A DNA stretch of 6,701 nucleotides, taken from NCBI GenBank assembly GCA_942491525.1, contig CALOBW010000036.1, forward strand, positions 1 through 6,701, in the 5' to 3' direction. The notes under the pieces are model-generated. The model saw only the letters and a list, made by a program, of their open reading frames with translations. It had not been told where the DNA came from and made no database searches. This document shows positions 6,669-6,701 of the stretch, one piece after another. How positions within the stretch are numbered: position 1 is the stretch's first letter; each line of letters begins with the position of its first letter. A program made the translations under genes and the position numbers. Source of the DNA: CAYWBU01 sp942491525. Lineage in GTDB: Bacteria > Desulfobacterota > Desulfomonilia > UBA1062.

Positions 6669-6701
6669 AATAGCTTGCACCCATAAAGATACCCATTATT
6701 A
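6669..6701. other. AT-rich 3' flank, no feature recognised
   Basis: The 33 bases after the last stop are more AT-rich than the genes. I see no hairpin followed by T residues, and no start codon with a ribosome binding site. The operon could end here or continue beyond the window. Confidence 0.4.

Noticed and set aside
6675..6701. TTGCAC as a possible -35 box of a downstream promoter
   Set aside because: At 17-base spacing the -10 region would begin at 6698 and run off the window; the visible bases ATTA do not fit TATAAT well.
1..6701. Search for CRISPR repeats, insertion sequence ends, tRNA or rRNA
   Set aside because: No regularly spaced direct repeats, terminal inverted repeats or RNA-gene-like segments were seen; the window is almost entirely coding with gaps of 12 bases or less.

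Overview
The window is one uninterrupted plus-strand gene block from a Gram-negative bacterium. It encodes a type IV pilus minor-pilin/tip-adhesin cassette followed by two less familiar genes. The evidence is three prepilin-type proteins in a row, a PilY1-family protein with a Sec signal peptide, and clean Shine-Dalgarno sites before every start. Base composition is moderately GC-rich, with a strong preference for GGC, GCC, ACC, CTG and CAG codons throughout, so no segment looks recently transferred. The pilins are short and the PilX N-terminal region resembles versions I associate with Desulfobacterota-type bacteria. That placement is an impression, not a demonstrated assignment.

Layout: positions 2-40 hold the tail of an upstream gene, possibly a FimT/FimU/GspH-type pseudopilin. 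Then come pilW-like (40-591), pilV-like (594-971), pilX-like (983-1405), pilY1 (1418-4732), a small secreted protein in the position where Pseudomonas has pilY2 (4743-5174), and a large membrane protein with a UbiA-type prenyltransferase domain behind an extra N-terminal membrane region (5187-6668). Gaps between genes are 2 to 12 bases and the first junction overlaps (TAATG), so the genes are almost certainly co-transcribed. No promoter or terminator lies inside; both ends of the operon are outside the window.

By analogy with characterised type IVa pili, the minor pilins should be cleaved by PilD, form a priming complex in the inner membrane and carry PilY1 to the pilus tip, where its von Willebrand A-like domain and beta-propeller mediate adhesion, surface sensing or regulation of retraction. 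Several acidic loops with Ca2+-binding patterns, including textbook EF-hand loops in both PilW and PilY1, suggest that calcium stabilises or controls this tip complex. The least explained part is the 3' end: a secreted OB-like or beta-rich 143-residue protein, and a UbiA-superfamily enzyme with no obvious reason to sit in a pilus operon.
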